Shown in pieces: positions 42,806 through 51,135 of a stretch of 64,000 bases of DNA. Below the pieces are notes generated by a model that did not search any database, was not told where the DNA came from, and was given only the letters and a program-made list of their open reading frames with translations. Both the position numbers and the translations under genes were made by a program. Within the stretch, counting starts at the first letter, position 1. Every line of letters starts with the position of its first letter. The stretch is from Mycobacterium ahvazicum (lineage in GTDB: Bacteria; Actinomycetota; Actinomycetes; Mycobacteriales; Mycobacteriaceae): the NCBI RefSeq assembly GCF_900176255.2, contig NZ_FXEG02000003.1, forward strand, positions 930,001-994,000, given 5' to 3'.

Positions 42806-43588
42806 ATGACGACGACGGGTTTGCCGGAGACGCCGCGCGGCGTCCGTCTTCGCAGGCAGGCAAACCTGGTCGCCGGCTTCGGTCTGGCGCTGCCGGTCGG
42901 CGCGGGCGCGCTGGCCGTTGGCCTGCTCAGCCGCAACCGTCGACGCGGGCTGAACTTCTTCCTGTCCACCTGGCCGCAGTTGTTGCTCGCCACCAACGGC
43001 ATTCGCTACCGCGTGATCGGCACCGAGAACTTGGCGGCCCAGCGCCCGGCCGTCTTCCTCTACAACCATCGCAACGGAGTCGACCCCTTCATCGCCGCCG
43101 CACTGCTGCGCAACGACTGGATCAAAATCGCGAAGAAGGAACTGGCGAGCGACCCGATCATCGGCACGCTGCTCAAGTTGAACGACGGCGTCTTCCTCGA
43201 CCGCGACGACCCCGCCGCCGCGGTGGAAACCCTGCACGACGTCGAGGAACGCGCGAAGCACGGCCTGTCCATCCTGATCGCCCCGGAAGGCACCTCGCGC
43301 GACACCATGGCCGGGGTGGGGCCGTTCAAGAAGGGAGCGTTCCGGATCGCGATGGCCGCGGGCATTCCGATCGTGCCGATCGTGATCCGCAACGCCGAGA
43401 TCATCGCCGCCAAGAACTCGCTCAAGATCACCCCGGGCACAGTCGATGTCGCCGTGCTGCCGCCGATCCCGGTCGACGAGTGGACGCTGGAGACGCTGCC
43501 GGAGCGCATCGCCGAGGTGCGTCAGCTCTATCTGGACACGCTCGCCGATTGGCCGACCGAAGTCCCCAAAGCAGCCGTCCCAGGCTGA
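42806..43588 (+). CDS. PlsC-type 1-acylglycerol-3-phosphate acyltransferase
   Basis: A 260-residue membrane-associated acyltransferase. Motif I is NHRNGVDPF (HxxxxD), and motif III is LIAPEGTSRDTMAG. A hydrophobic N-terminal segment (LVAGFGLALPVGAGALAVGLL) fits membrane attachment. The reaction is transfer of an acyl group to lysophosphatidate in phospholipid synthesis, or to another lipid acceptor. ATG 42806 follows GGGAGGCAGG. Convergent with the amidase gene, only 3 bp apart. Confidence 0.86.
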   Translation: MTTTGLPETPRGVRLRRQANLVAGFGLALPVGAGALAVGLLSRNRRRGLNFFLSTWPQLLLATNGIRYRVIGTENLAAQRPAVFLYNHRNGVDPFIAAALLRNDWIKIAKKELASDPIIGTLLKLNDGVFLDRDDPAAAVETLHDVEERAKHGLSILIAPEGTSRDTMAGVGPFKKGAFRIAMAAGIPIVPIVIRNAEIIAAKNSLKITPGTVDVAVLPPIPVDEWTLETLPERIAEVRQLYLDTLADWPTEVPKAAVPG

Positions 43589-43591
43589 GTT

Positions 43592-44362
43592 TCAGCGACC
43601 GTCCAGAAACGCAACGATCCCCTGCGTGACGGCCGCCGCGTACTTCGCGCGTCCGTCCGCGCTTTCCATCAGCGCCGCTTCGTCCGGATTCTTCATGTTG
43701 CCCAGTTCGACGAGCACCGCCGGGTACTGGGCCAGGTTCAGCCCGGCCAGGTCGGCGCGACCGTAGAGGCCGTCCGACCCGACGTAGGTGGACGGATGAA
43801 AACCCGCTTGCACCAGGGCGTCTCGCATCGTGTGGGCCAGTTGCACCGCCGGGACGGCCTGGACGTCGTTGAGTGGCGGGGCCGAGTAGTTGACGTGAAA
43901 TCCGCTGCCGGACGGGGGACCACCGTCGGCGTGAATGCTCACGATTGCATTAGGGTGCATCGCGTTCGCCTGCGCGGCGCGCTGGTCGACGCACGGCCCG
44001 ACGGAGCTGTCGTTGTCGCGGGACAGCGCGGTATTCACACCCAGCTGCCGCAGCGAGTCATTGATCAGGCCGACGACGGCCCAATTGAACGCATGCTCCG
44101 GATAACCACCGGTCGTCGCGGTGCCCGACGTTTGGCACGCTTTGGTGCCACCCCGGCCGTTCGGAACTTGCTCATTGATCGAGGCGTCATTGACGGCGTT
44201 GTGGCCCGCGTCGAGGAAGACCGATGAGCCGGCGGCTGATGCGCACGGGGCAACAAGCGTTGTCACACCGAACAACGGGGCCGCACCGGCAACTTTCAAG
44301 ACGTCGCGTCTAGAAACAGATTTCAGCCGGGCGAGCCCCCGATACGCAGCCGGATCGCTCAC
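43592..44362 (-). CDS. Exported N-acetylmuramoyl-L-alanine amidase (Rv3717/Ami1-like)
   Basis: A 256-residue zinc amidase (Amidase_3). A twin-arginine-type signal, VSRRDVLKVAGAAPLFG, is followed by the catalytic domain: zinc ligands are His in FLDAGHNAVND, Glu in GYPEHAFNW and His in VSIHADGGPPSG; the general base Glu lies in AVLVELGNMKNPDEA. Two Cys (KACQTSG and VGPCVDQ) may pair, as in Rv3717. It cleaves the peptide from MurNAc in the cell wall. GTG 44362 starts before the signal. Confidence 0.9.
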   Translation of the reverse strand: MSDPAAYRGLARLKSVSRRDVLKVAGAAPLFGVTTLVAPCASAAGSSVFLDAGHNAVNDASINEQVPNGRGGTKACQTSGTATTGGYPEHAFNWAVVGLINDSLRQLGVNTALSRDNDSSVGPCVDQRAAQANAMHPNAIVSIHADGGPPSGSGFHVNYSAPPLNDVQAVPAVQLAHTMRDALVQAGFHPSTYVGSDGLYGRADLAGLNLAQYPAVLVELGNMKNPDEAALMESADGRAKYAAAVTQGIVAFLDGR

Positions 44363-44571
44363 CGCGCGATGGTAACAATCCGTCTGTATCCTCAAGATCA
44401 AGCCGATTGATTTGTAAAGGCACGACATCGGGACCGGCCAGCAGTCCTTCGGTATTGACCGGGGATATCAGGCCGTACAAGACCACCACCGAACTTCTGC
44501 GTGTCGCTTTTGTGGTCCTTGGCAACGGTGGTGAACTGGTCTTGGAACTCAAAGGTTTGGGATGGGCACCG

Positions 44572-45336
44572 ATGGGCACTTACTTCGGCATGATCGCCGG
44601 TCACATCATTCGATTCATCAAACCCACCGCGATAGCAGCCGTGGGCCTTGGTAGCAGTTTCCTAGTCTCCCCTACTCCGTCGGCTCTGGCCGAGCCATGT
44701 CCCGACGCCCAAGTGGTGTTCGCGCGTGGCACGGGCGAACCGGAGGGCATCGGTCCCACCGGGCAGGCCTTCGTCGACGGTCTGCGCGCGCGCGAAGCCG
44801 GAAAATCCGTCGACGTCTACGCGGTCAACTACCCCGCCAGCAATGAGTGGCAGACCGGCCTTGACGGAATCAGGGATGCCGGCGCTCATGTCGTGTCGAT
44901 GGCGAGCAGTTGCCCGAAGACCAAGATGGTGCTCAGCGGATTCTCGCAGGGCGCGGCCGTGATGGGCTTTGTCACCTCGGCGCAGGTGCCCGACGGTGTC
45001 GACCCGGCAACCGTGCCCAAGCCCCTGGCACCCGAAATCGCCGACCACGTCGCGGCGGTGGTGCTCTTCGGCACGCCCAACGTGCGGGCGATGAACTTCT
45101 TGGGCCAGCCGCCTCTGGTCATCGGGCCGATCTATCAGGCCAAGACGCTCAAGGTCTGTGCGACGGATGACCCGGTGTGCTCGGACGGCATGAACTTCGC
45201 CGCCCACGACACCTACGCCGACGGCGGCGCCTACATCGACAAGGGTGTGTCCTTCGCCGCCAGCCGACTCGACGACACCGCCAGCGGACCGGCCATCGTG
45301 GTGCACGCGCCGACCGATACCGGATTCGGCAACTGA
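44572..45336 (+). CDS. Cutinase-family secreted esterase (Culp)
   Basis: A 254-residue exported serine esterase. After an N-terminal signal (TAIAAVGLGSSFLVSP, cleavage near ALAEPCPD), the mature enzyme shows DAQVVFARGTGEPEGIG, nucleophile Ser125 in VLSGFSQGAAVMG, and the acid/base part CATDDPVCSDGMNFAAHDTY. Mycobacterial cutinase-like proteins hydrolyse fatty acid esters and phospholipids. Starts ATG 44572 or 44590 both keep the signal. Divergent from the amidase gene with about 200 bp of A/T-richer DNA between. Confidence 0.88.
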   Translation: MGTYFGMIAGHIIRFIKPTAIAAVGLGSSFLVSPTPSALAEPCPDAQVVFARGTGEPEGIGPTGQAFVDGLRAREAGKSVDVYAVNYPASNEWQTGLDGIRDAGAHVVSMASSCPKTKMVLSGFSQGAAVMGFVTSAQVPDGVDPATVPKPLAPEIADHVAAVVLFGTPNVRAMNFLGQPPLVIGPIYQAKTLKVCATDDPVCSDGMNFAAHDTYADGGAYIDKGVSFAASRLDDTASGPAIVVHAPTDTGFGN

Positions 45337-45343
45337 CCGCCTG

Positions 45344-45363
45344 AACATACTAAAAAGTATGTT
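45344..45363. promoter_or_regulatory. Perfect 20-bp palindrome before the flavin monooxygenase gene
   Basis: AACATACTAAAAAGTATGTT: arms AACATACT and AGTATGTT are perfect reverse complements around AAAA. It ends 11 bp before ATG 45375 and contains a -10-like TATGTT. A repressor bound here would block transcription. The nearest candidate is the TetR protein encoded at 46545-47135. Confidence 0.65.
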
Positions 45364-45374
45364 ACCGTGGCCGC

Positions 45375-46544
45375 ATGTCCGCGGTTGCCAGCCGCCCGTT
45401 GCACGGAATCACCGACGAATTCGTCGCGCGGTTAGCGGCGCGTGCCGAGGAGGCCGAGCAACTGCGGCGCCTGCCCGCGGCGACGGTCGGCGAGTTCAGG
45501 CAGACGGAGCTGTTCCGGCTGCTGCTCCCGGACCGGTTCGGTGGTATCCAGGCATCGTTTCCCGAAGTGCTGGAACCGATTCGGCTGATGGCACACGGCT
45601 GCGCGTCGAGCGCGTGGACGCTGGGGTTCTACGCGCTGCATAACTGGATGCTGTCGCTGTTCGACCCGCGGCTTCAGGAGGAAGTGTTCGCCTCGGGTCC
45701 GGTACTGGCGCCGGCGCCGTTGGCCCCGACCGGCCGTGGCACTCCGGTCGACGGCGGCGTGCGACTGACCGGCAAGTGGTCATGGGCAACGGGGGCGATG
45801 GACGCCGACTGGGTGATCGTGGGTGCGCTGATCGAGCGCGACGACGGCATCGTTGCGGCGCTCGTGGTGCTGCCCGCCGACCAGGTCGAGGTCGACGACG
45901 TATGGCACACCGCGGGCATGCGCGCGACCGGCTCCCACGACTTGATCGTGACCGACGTCTTCGTCCCTGAACACCGCATCGCGAGCGTGGCCGACATCTA
46001 CGGCGGCACGGCCCCGGGCGCGCAGGTGCACGGGGCGGCTACCTACCGGTGGCCGCTGGTGCCCGCGCTCGCGTTGGTGGCCTCGATGCCGGTGCTCGGT
46101 GCCGCCGAACGGGTGACCGAGCTGTTCGCCGAACGGCTAAGCGGCCGCGTGCTGGCGTATAGCGGTGTGGCGCAAAAGGATCAGCCCGCCGCGCAGATCA
46201 GGTTGGGCGATGCGACCGTGCGGCTGCGCGCGCTGCGGGCGCTGGTGGCCGAGACTGCCGCGACCATCGACGAGCTGGTGGTCAGCGGTGAACGTGTGCG
46301 TCGATCCGTCCGGGCGAATGCCCGGCTGGCCGCGGCGTACACCGTGCACGAGTGCCGGGCGATCATCGCCGATCTGCTGGAGGCCGCCGGCGCGAGCGCT
46401 CACTTCTTGTCCAGCCCGCTGCAGCGCGCCAAGCGCGATGTGGACATTGCCGCGGGCCATGTCGTGTTCGACTACGACGTGAGCCGGGAGTTGGCCGGGG
46501 CGTTGGCGATTGGCGCCAAGATCTCGCCGATCGCGATGGTGTGA
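45375..46544 (+). CDS. Acyl-CoA dehydrogenase-fold flavin-dependent monooxygenase (HsaA-like)
   Basis: A 389-residue protein of the group D flavin monooxygenase/acyl-CoA dehydrogenase fold: ELFRLLLPDRFGGIQASFPE, ASSAWTLGFYALHNWML, GGVRLTGKWSWATGAMDADW and the C-terminal VVFDYDVSRELAGALAIG. The pattern matches HsaA and 4-hydroxyphenylacetate-type hydroxylases better than true acyl-CoA dehydrogenases. A separate flavin reductase would be needed. It lies behind a 20-bp palindrome and is tail-to-tail with the TetR gene, 1 bp apart. Aromatic substrate inferred from neighbours. Confidence 0.8.
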   Translation: MSAVASRPLHGITDEFVARLAARAEEAEQLRRLPAATVGEFRQTELFRLLLPDRFGGIQASFPEVLEPIRLMAHGCASSAWTLGFYALHNWMLSLFDPRLQEEVFASGPVLAPAPLAPTGRGTPVDGGVRLTGKWSWATGAMDADWVIVGALIERDDGIVAALVVLPADQVEVDDVWHTAGMRATGSHDLIVTDVFVPEHRIASVADIYGGTAPGAQVHGAATYRWPLVPALALVASMPVLGAAERVTELFAERLSGRVLAYSGVAQKDQPAAQIRLGDATVRLRALRALVAETAATIDELVVSGERVRRSVRANARLAAAYTVHECRAIIADLLEAAGASAHFLSSPLQRAKRDVDIAAGHVVFDYDVSRELAGALAIGAKISPIAMV

Positions 46545-47135
46545 TTACTTCGCGTCGGCCAGCATCAGGTCCAGGAAGCGTTCGTGTTGAGCCAGCTTCT
46601 GCGCTTGGCCGGGCGAGGCGGTGAGGTGCAGCAGTCCGATGCCCGCCGCGAAGGTCAGCTCGGCGCGCAGTTTGGCGTCCTCGTGGCTGAATCCACATTC
46701 ACCATAGGCCTTCGTGACGGCGCGAAGCAGCCGGCGATCGGCGTCGCGAATGTTCGCGGCGGCGGTTTGATCGGTGCGGGCCCACTCTCGCATCGCGCGT
46801 TCCAGCATCCAGTGTTGCGGCCTCACCAAGGAAATCATCAAGGCGGACAAGCGTTCCCGGGGCGGCAGCGCGTCGATCTCGGCCAGGATTTGCCGATCCT
46901 CCTCGCGGAACGCATTCCACGAGTCGACCAGTGCGGCGCGGTAGCCGTCCATGTCCTCGAAGTGCCAGTAGAAGCTGCCGCGGGTGGCGCCGACTTGTTG
47001 GCACAGCCGTTCGATCTTGAGGGCGCGCGCCCCCTCCTCGGCGAGCAAGGTGTAGCCGGCCTGCAGCCAGTCGTCGGCTGACAGACGCGTCAACGGGGGC
47101 TTGCGCGCGACCACGTTGTGCAACGTTACGGGCAA
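46545..47135 (-). CDS. TetR-family regulator
   Basis: A 196-residue regulator: helix-turn-helix ALKIERLCQQVGATRGSFYW (about 38-57) then HFEDMDGYRAALVDSW and a helical ligand domain with conserved WAR and RAELTF segments. TTG 47135 gives the longest form; GTG 47114 is an alternative whose start overlaps the ACGTTG-TG-CAACGT palindrome (47113-47126), which may be its own operator. It probably controls the neighbouring flavin monooxygenase and ring-cleavage genes. Confidence 0.82.
   Translation of the reverse strand: MPVTLHNVVARKPPLTRLSADDWLQAGYTLLAEEGARALKIERLCQQVGATRGSFYWHFEDMDGYRAALVDSWNAFREEDRQILAEIDALPPRERLSALMISLVRPQHWMLERAMREWARTDQTAAANIRDADRRLLRAVTKAYGECGFSHEDAKLRAELTFAAGIGLLHLTASPGQAQKLAQHERFLDLMLADAK
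47113..47126. promoter_or_regulatory. 14-bp palindrome at the TetR gene start
   Basis: ACGTTG-TG-CAACGT, perfect arms, covers the alternative start codon of the TetR gene. It differs from the 45344-45363 palindrome, so one protein binding both is not obvious. Confidence 0.3.
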
Positions 47136-47165
47136 TCAGGACCGCATCGTTAGACTTGTGCAAAA

Positions 47166-47714
47166 TTAGTCACCGATGGGCAGCGTGGGCAGCCGCGCGG
47201 AGTCGTCGAGGTCGACGTCGAGCGCATTGAGCATCAACGCCAGGCCCGCGTACCTGCTGATAATCATCAGCACTTCCACGGTGGCCTCCGGCCCCAGGGC
47301 CGTCCGCACGCTTTCGAAAAGCGAGGCCTGCACCGCGCGCGTACTGACAAGTTCGGTTGTCAGCCGTAAGACCGCGAGTTCGGTCCCCTCGAAATAGCCT
47401 GTTTCCCAATCGGACTCGGTGGTAACCGCGTTGATCTCGTCGGCGCTGACGCCGCCGTCGCGCGCCACGTCCCGGTGCTGGCCGAGTTCGTAGGCGCAGT
47501 CCATCAGATAGGCGGTGCGCAGCGTCACCAATTCGCGCAGCCGCCGCGGCACCACCGGACTCGTCAGGCCACCACGCCCGGCCATCATCCAGCCGGTGTA
47601 CACGTTCTCGGCGTTGGCCATCGTGCGGTAGACGTTGAGATTGCCGCGCTCCAAGGTCAATTCGCGAGCTTGGTCGTTCATGTCTTCGGGCCGCAGGTAC
47701 GGGATGCGCGTCAT
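47166..47714 (-). CDS. Carboxymuconolactone decarboxylase/AhpD-like protein 1
   Basis: A 182-residue all-helical protein: ENVYTGWMMAGRGGLTSPVV, then VTLRTAYLMDCAYELGQHRD, where the core motif has Tyr-Glu-Leu-x-x-His and only one nearby Cys, and VEVLMIISRYAGLALMLNAL at the end. Members act in protocatechuate-type pathways or as peroxidases. ATG 47714 overlaps the paralogous upstream gene by four bases. Probable partner of the dioxygenase in an operon. Confidence 0.8.
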   Translation of the reverse strand: MTRIPYLRPEDMNDQARELTLERGNLNVYRTMANAENVYTGWMMAGRGGLTSPVVPRRLRELVTLRTAYLMDCAYELGQHRDVARDGGVSADEINAVTTESDWETGYFEGTELAVLRLTTELVSTRAVQASLFESVRTALGPEATVEVLMIISRYAGLALMLNALDVDLDDSARLPTLPIGD

Positions 47715-48220
47715 TCGATCTCCAAGTCCACCGCGTTGAGCACCAGCGCCAGCCCGTAGTAGCAGCCGACGAGGGTGAGCAATTCGGTCAGCGCCGCGTC
47801 GCCGAACACGGCCTGGGCGGCGTCGAAGGACTCGTCGCGCAGGTGGTGGGTGGTGCACAACTCGGTGACGACGTCGAGCGCCGTGCGTTCGTCGGCGCTG
47901 AAGCCGGCGTCATCGAGGTCGCCCGTGGCCAGGGCCTCGAGCTGGTGCTCGGTCAGCCCGGCGGCGCGGCCCATTGGCAGATGCTGGGCGAGTTCGTAGG
48001 CTGACTCCTGCAGGTTGGCCACGCGCAGCACGATCACTTCGCGCAGGCGCGCGCTGAAGGTCGGGCTGGCATACAGCTCGTCCACCTGTTGTATCCATCC
48101 GGGAAATACGTTGGGCGCGTTGGCCAGTAGCCGGAACACGTTGAGGTTGCCGCGACGGGCCGCCCACTCGCGGGTTGACTCGGGCTGCTGGTCGAGGTCG
48201 GCTAACGGGAGGCGTGTCAT
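47711..48220 (-). CDS. Carboxymuconolactone decarboxylase-like protein 2
   Basis: A 169-residue paralogue of the downstream gene with the same plan: NVFPGWIQQVDELYASPTFS, VANLQESAYELAQHLPMG, and ALTELLTLVGCYYGLALVL. The AhpD Cys pair is absent (ESAYELAQH). The pair may form a heterodimer. It begins only 4 bp after the ring-cleavage dioxygenase stop, in one transcription unit. Confidence 0.8.
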   Translation of the reverse strand: MTRLPLADLDQQPESTREWAARRGNLNVFRLLANAPNVFPGWIQQVDELYASPTFSARLREVIVLRVANLQESAYELAQHLPMGRAAGLTEHQLEALATGDLDDAGFSADERTALDVVTELCTTHHLRDESFDAAQAVFGDAALTELLTLVGCYYGLALVLNAVDLEIE

Positions 48221-48224
48221 GGCT

Positions 48225-49094
48225 TCACTGTGCCGCGAGGGTGAACGTCCAGTCCAGCGTGACGAAGGGTTCGTCGACTTTCGTTCCGTCCGGCGCGACG
48301 CCCGGTTCGTGGCGCACGAAGTCGGCCTTCAGTGACTCCTGCGCCGAGAACACGGCGTCGCAATCGATGTAGGGGTCGTCTTTGAGAAAGAGCTGCGTGA
48401 TCAGCGGCTGGTAACCGTCGGCGTGGAACCAGAAGTGCACATGTTGGGGCCGCATCACGGATCGATTGGCGGCGCGCAGGATTTCCCCGCACGGGCCGTC
48501 GGTGGGCACTGGGTAGTAGCGCGGCGTAATCGAGCGGTACCAGAATTTGCCGTCGTGATCCGTGGTCAGCAATGCGCGCATGGCGAACTCGCCGTGCAGC
48601 GGCTCGGTCATTTGCACGTCGTAGAACCCGGTGCCGTCGCTGTGCCAGGTGTCCACCTGGGCGCCGGCGATCGGCCTGCCCTGCTCGTCGACGACCCGGC
48701 CGGCCATGAACATCGGGGTTCCCGCAACACCATTGGCGATGTCGGCGCCATTGGGCGCGGTCGGGCGGTCTTGGACATAGAACGGACCCAGCAGCGCCGA
48801 GTCGGTGGCCGATCCGCCGGTCTGTTCGTTGATTTTGTCCAGCAGCATCGACAGACCGAGGATGTCGGAGAGCAGCACCACCTCCTGGCGGGTGGGGCTG
48901 GAGATCTTGCCGAGCCGTTCGATGAAGTCCATCGCGGTGAACCACTCGTCCCCGGTCAGCCGCACCTCGCGGGCGAAATCGTGCAGATGCTGGACCAGGC
49001 TTCGGAAGAGTTGGCGGAAGCGTTCATCGGTGGCGGTGTCGAACGTTTTCAACACTTCGTCGGTGATGGTGTGTTCGGTCAGGTCCGTTGCCAT
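48225..49094 (-). CDS. Intradiol ring-cleavage dioxygenase (catechol/hydroxyquinol 1,2-type)
   Basis: A 289-residue non-heme Fe(III) enzyme. The dimerisation N-terminal domain runs about 1-100 (RFRQLFRSLVQHLHDFAREV, GLSMLLDKINEQTGG) and the iron ligands appear as Tyr158 (TGFYDV), Tyr194 (PRYYPVP), His218 and His220 (RPQHVHFWF). The N-terminal style resembles hydroxyquinol 1,2-dioxygenase. It opens an aromatic diol or triol ring between the hydroxyl carbons. Its ATG lies inside the last 16 bp of the oxidoreductase gene, so it is coupled. Confidence 0.88.
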   Translation of the reverse strand: MATDLTEHTITDEVLKTFDTATDERFRQLFRSLVQHLHDFAREVRLTGDEWFTAMDFIERLGKISSPTRQEVVLLSDILGLSMLLDKINEQTGGSATDSALLGPFYVQDRPTAPNGADIANGVAGTPMFMAGRVVDEQGRPIAGAQVDTWHSDGTGFYDVQMTEPLHGEFAMRALLTTDHDGKFWYRSITPRYYPVPTDGPCGEILRAANRSVMRPQHVHFWFHADGYQPLITQLFLKDDPYIDCDAVFSAQESLKADFVRHEPGVAPDGTKVDEPFVTLDWTFTLAAQ

Positions 49095-50074
49095 TGCGGT
49101 TGCCTCTCTTGGGGATTGATCACGACGCGGCCCGGGGTGTGGCTGGCGACCGCGTTGTAGGCTGCTGCGCTGTCGTCGAGGGAGTAGCGGGCGGTGATGG
49201 GCAGTGGGCGGAACTCGCCGGATTCGAAGTAGGGCAACATCTTTTCGAGTAGTTGCGCACAGTCGACGACGCTGAGCTTGCCGCTGTCGACGCCGAGGAT
49301 GCGGGTTTCGTTGCGGTACAACGCTCTGAGATCGATGTCGACTGTTGGCGAGCCGACGACGCTGATGACCACCAGCCGGCCACGCCGGGCGAGCGAGGCC
49401 AGCGCGGCTGGTGTGGTCACGCCGCCGACCGCGTCGTAGACGATGTCGACGCCCTTGCCGTTGGTGAGTTGTTTGATCTCGGCGGCGGTGTCTTTGTCGA
49501 GGGTGACGAATTCGTCGATGGCTTGGGCGGCGGGGGTCTGCGGGTCGGGTTTGCGACGGCCCACGCCGATCACCCGGGCGCCGAGGGCGTGCGCGATCTG
49601 CGCGACGGCGCCGCCGACTCCCCCGGATACGCCAAAGATGGCGATCGTTTCATCGGCTTGCAGCTGGGCCGTCTCGACCGCGCCGGCCCACGCGGTGACG
49701 AAGTTGACGCCGACGGCGGCGGCCTCGTCGAAGCTGAGTTTTTCTGGCTTGCGCGCCAGCGCTTCGATGGGCACCTTCATCAGCTCGGCGTGTGAGCCGT
49801 CGCGGGTGAAGCCGACGTCACCGCCGGTGCCCCACACTTCGGCGCCTTCCCATTCGGACGGGCCGCCGACGACCACCCCGGCGAAGTCGCGTCCGGGCGT
49901 GCGCGGCAGCACCGTCCAGTCCATCAGGCCGGCAACGTTTTTCACATCGGACGGGTTGACCGATGCGGCTTCGACGCGGATCACCGCTTCCTGCTTTGTT
50001 GCTTTCGGGGCGGGCAGCTCGGTGACATGCAGGACGGTGGGGTCACCGAACGTGTCGAAGCGCAAGGCTCGCAT
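49079..50074 (-). CDS. Zinc-free quinone oxidoreductase of the MDR family
   Basis: A 331-residue NADPH-dependent medium-chain reductase: AASVNPSDVKNVAGLM, PGRDFAGVVVGG, and the cofactor motif IFGVSGGVGGAVAQIAHALG. Zinc ligands are absent, as in quinone oxidoreductases. ATG 50074 is chosen because GGAGGAA is 6 nt upstream; GTG 50092 would put it inside the gene. It is the first gene of the ring-cleavage operon, reading toward the dioxygenase and the two AhpD-like genes. Confidence 0.87.
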   Translation of the reverse strand: MRALRFDTFGDPTVLHVTELPAPKATKQEAVIRVEAASVNPSDVKNVAGLMDWTVLPRTPGRDFAGVVVGGPSEWEGAEVWGTGGDVGFTRDGSHAELMKVPIEALARKPEKLSFDEAAAVGVNFVTAWAGAVETAQLQADETIAIFGVSGGVGGAVAQIAHALGARVIGVGRRKPDPQTPAAQAIDEFVTLDKDTAAEIKQLTNGKGVDIVYDAVGGVTTPAALASLARRGRLVVISVVGSPTVDIDLRALYRNETRILGVDSGKLSVVDCAQLLEKMLPYFESGEFRPLPITARYSLDDSAAAYNAVASHTPGRVVINPQERQPQWQRT

Positions 50075-50088
50075 GGGCTGTTCCTCCG

Positions 50089-51111
50089 TCACTCACGTTC
50101 GTCGGTATCGGCAATCTGGATGCCTTCCGACTTGAGGAGGTCGATGAGGTCTAGCGCTTCGTCGTCGTTGTCGCCGGCGGCACCGCTTTTGTCGTATAGG
50201 AAGCGCTCGCGGTAGGCCCAGTACGCGGCGTCGGCAATGTCGTTGACCGCTTTCCAGTTCAAGGCCGCGCCGATCCCGACTCCAACGACGGGTGCGAGTT
50301 GGAAGAGTTTTGACCTGGCCAGTTTCTCGGTGAACTTGACGGCGAACTTCTGAGCCACCTTGGCGAAGGTCTGTTCGTCGAGCTCATGCCACGCGGCGTT
50401 GCGGGCTAGGCTTTCCGTCAACAGCGTAAGCTGTTGGTAGGCAGCGGCTTTCGCCGATGTTGTTCCGGCTAGACCCAGCCCGATCACCTGCATCATGAAA
50501 ATTTCTTCGGCGGGCTGGGACGGGTCATAGCCGTAATACAAAGCGTCTTGCGCCACCACGCTGCTGCACGCGGTCAAGAGCACTGCGGCGTCGACACCCA
50601 TGGCCGTGACGACTGTCCCCAGTCCTGGCCCGGCCGCGACACCGGCGGTTCCCGCCGCACCGACGGTCGCGACTGCCTCACCAGTGCTGATGGCGAGACC
50701 GGCTGCCGCACCTTCGACCGCTGCCGAGATTGAGTAGGCGTGCCGCGTGAAAGCAAACGCCGCCACGTCGTCGATGGTGCTCAGGTCGAGCTTGCGGATG
50801 TCGTCGAGGTGGTGGACCGGATGGCCTTGGCGCGCATAGGCACCGATCACCAGGCTGGGCGACGTTGTCATTTGACCGGTTTTGGTCATCGCTTTGCCGG
50901 CGTTCGCGGCCGTGGTGCCGAGCAGCGCCGCCCCGGAGTCGGTCACCTTGTCCAGACCCGACACCTTCAGTGCCTTATTGACCAGCCCCGGGCCAATGCC
51001 ACGCACGCTGTCGGGAATTGCGGGGATCAGGCGACGCGACGGACGAAGGGCGCGCTCTTTATGCGCGGTGACCTTCTTGAGCTGTTCTTGCTCGTAGGCA
51101 GATAGCGCCAC
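50089..51111 (-). CDS. EcsC family protein
   Basis: A 340-residue protein of the EcsC family: HAYSISAAVEGAAAGLAIST, then GPGLGTVVTAMGVDAAVLL with strongly hydrophobic Ala/Gly segments, and FQLAPVVGVGIGAALNWKAV near the end, followed by an acidic tail. EcsC relates to an ABC transporter gene cluster of Bacillus, but its function is unclear. GTG 51111 gives MALSAYEQEQL; a TTG at 51129 is also possible. Ends 14 bp before the quinone oxidoreductase start, so cotranscription is likely. Confidence 0.8.
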   Translation of the reverse strand: MALSAYEQEQLKKVTAHKERALRPSRRLIPAIPDSVRGIGPGLVNKALKVSGLDKVTDSGAALLGTTAANAGKAMTKTGQMTTSPSLVIGAYARQGHPVHHLDDIRKLDLSTIDDVAAFAFTRHAYSISAAVEGAAAGLAISTGEAVATVGAAGTAGVAAGPGLGTVVTAMGVDAAVLLTACSSVVAQDALYYGYDPSQPAEEIFMMQVIGLGLAGTTSAKAAAYQQLTLLTESLARNAAWHELDEQTFAKVAQKFAVKFTEKLARSKLFQLAPVVGVGIGAALNWKAVNDIADAAYWAYRERFLYDKSGAAGDNDDEALDLIDLLKSEGIQIADTDERE

Positions 51112-51135
51112 CGCCTCATCACAGCACAAGTGGGG

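Noticed and set aside
44407..44571. An upstream in-frame extension of the cutinase with an ATG
   Set aside because: Adds 55 residues without homology before a normal secretion signal; the signal peptide would be internal.
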